This document shows, piece after piece, positions 13,020-13,146 of a stretch of 13,146 nt of DNA. Each line of letters starts with the position of its first letter. Positions within the stretch are counted from its first letter, which is position 1. Under the pieces are notes generated by a model. It was not told the DNA's origin. It saw nothing but the letters and a program-made list of their open reading frames with translations, and did not search any database. Position numbers and translations under genes: made by a program. Source of the stretch: CAYSIX01 sp964431205 (lineage in GTDB: Bacteria; Planctomycetota; Phycisphaerae; Phycisphaerales; Phycisphaeraceae); NCBI GenBank assembly GCA_964431205.1, contig CAYSIX010000106.1, forward strand, positions 1 through 13,146, written 5' to 3'.

Positions 13020-13146
13020 TCAATCCTCGGCGCCCATCGCCTCGATGCGCTGCTCCGCGGAACCGACCGAGCTGATCCGGATGCCGAAGTTCTCGCCGAC
13101 CTTCACGGCGCGGCCCTGCCCGATCGGCCGGTTGTTGACCAGCAGC
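13020..13146 (-). CDS. fliN: FliN-type flagellar motor switch protein, C-terminal part
   Basis: The last 41 codons of a gene that continues beyond the window edge. The peptide LLVNNRPIGQGRAVKVGENF followed by GIRISSVGSAEQRI is the end of a SpoA (SPOA/FliM-FliN C-terminal) domain, with the typical VNN-G and GENFGIRI elements. FliN forms the C-ring of the flagellar motor and takes part in rotation and switching. FliM, FliY or a type III secretion SctQ protein share the domain, so the exact member is less certain than the family. It converges with nfeD, with 38 bp between stops and no visible terminator hairpin. Confidence 0.8.
   Translation of the reverse strand, partial: LLVNNRPIGQGRAVKVGENFGIRISSVGSAEQRIEAMGAED

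Overview
This is a GC-rich bacterial chromosomal segment. It most likely comes from a planctomycete of the Phycisphaerae type, but that is an inference. The support is the high-GC coding style, a Zn-ribbon protein (CPRCG ... FAGGVCRCAACG) of a kind common in planctomycetes, and the mix of single-gene units around an rRNA operon end. No mobile element, CRISPR array or phage gene is visible. Most genes are chromosomal housekeeping functions; the least ordinary part is a small toxin-antitoxin locus near 10.3-10.9 kb.

Layout. 1-550: 3' end of 23S rRNA, a spacer of about 190 bp without a tRNA, 5S rRNA and a strong intrinsic terminator. 551-1118: a glycine-rich RRM RNA-binding protein with a long leader and its own terminator. 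1185-3322 (+): a lipoprotein-type SppA/S49 signal peptide peptidase followed by a Zn-ribbon/TM/VWA-like protein, probably one operon. 3369-4478 (-): a solitary MlaE-type lipid ABC permease and, upstream of it, tRNA-His(GTG). 4688-6816 (+): a YfgM-like TPR membrane protein and an RluA-family pseudouridine synthase. 6830-7405 (-): PduO-type cobalamin adenosyltransferase, divergent from folE2 (7526-8347, +). 8452-10332 (+): an MFS transporter fused to a PlsC-type acyltransferase. 10317-10943 (-): an intact AbrB/MazE-like antitoxin followed by a doc toxin gene broken by two single-base deletions. 11086-12120 (+): a sugar phosphate isomerase/epimerase-type TIM barrel. 12397-12981 (+): an NfeD-like membrane protein. 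13020-13146 (-): the C-terminal end of a FliN-type flagellar switch protein that runs off the window.

The clearest pattern not tied to one gene is in the promoters. A TATAAT-like hexamer, most often TACCAT or TACAAT, sits only 6-13 nt before the first possible start codon or RNA 5' end of seven transcription units (sppA, tRNA-His, rluA-like, pduO, MFS-PlsC, abrB-like, nfeD). Four of these genes have no convincing Shine-Dalgarno sequence, which suggests leaderless or near-leaderless mRNAs. Genes with longer leaders (RRM, yfgM-like, folE2, TIM barrel) have clear Shine-Dalgarno sites. Functionally the window is mostly cell-envelope quality control and lipid handling (SppA, MlaE, MFS-PlsC, NfeD, YfgM-like) mixed with RNA and cofactor metabolism (RRM, RluA, FolE2, PduO). 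These look like separate short transcription units rather than one pathway.
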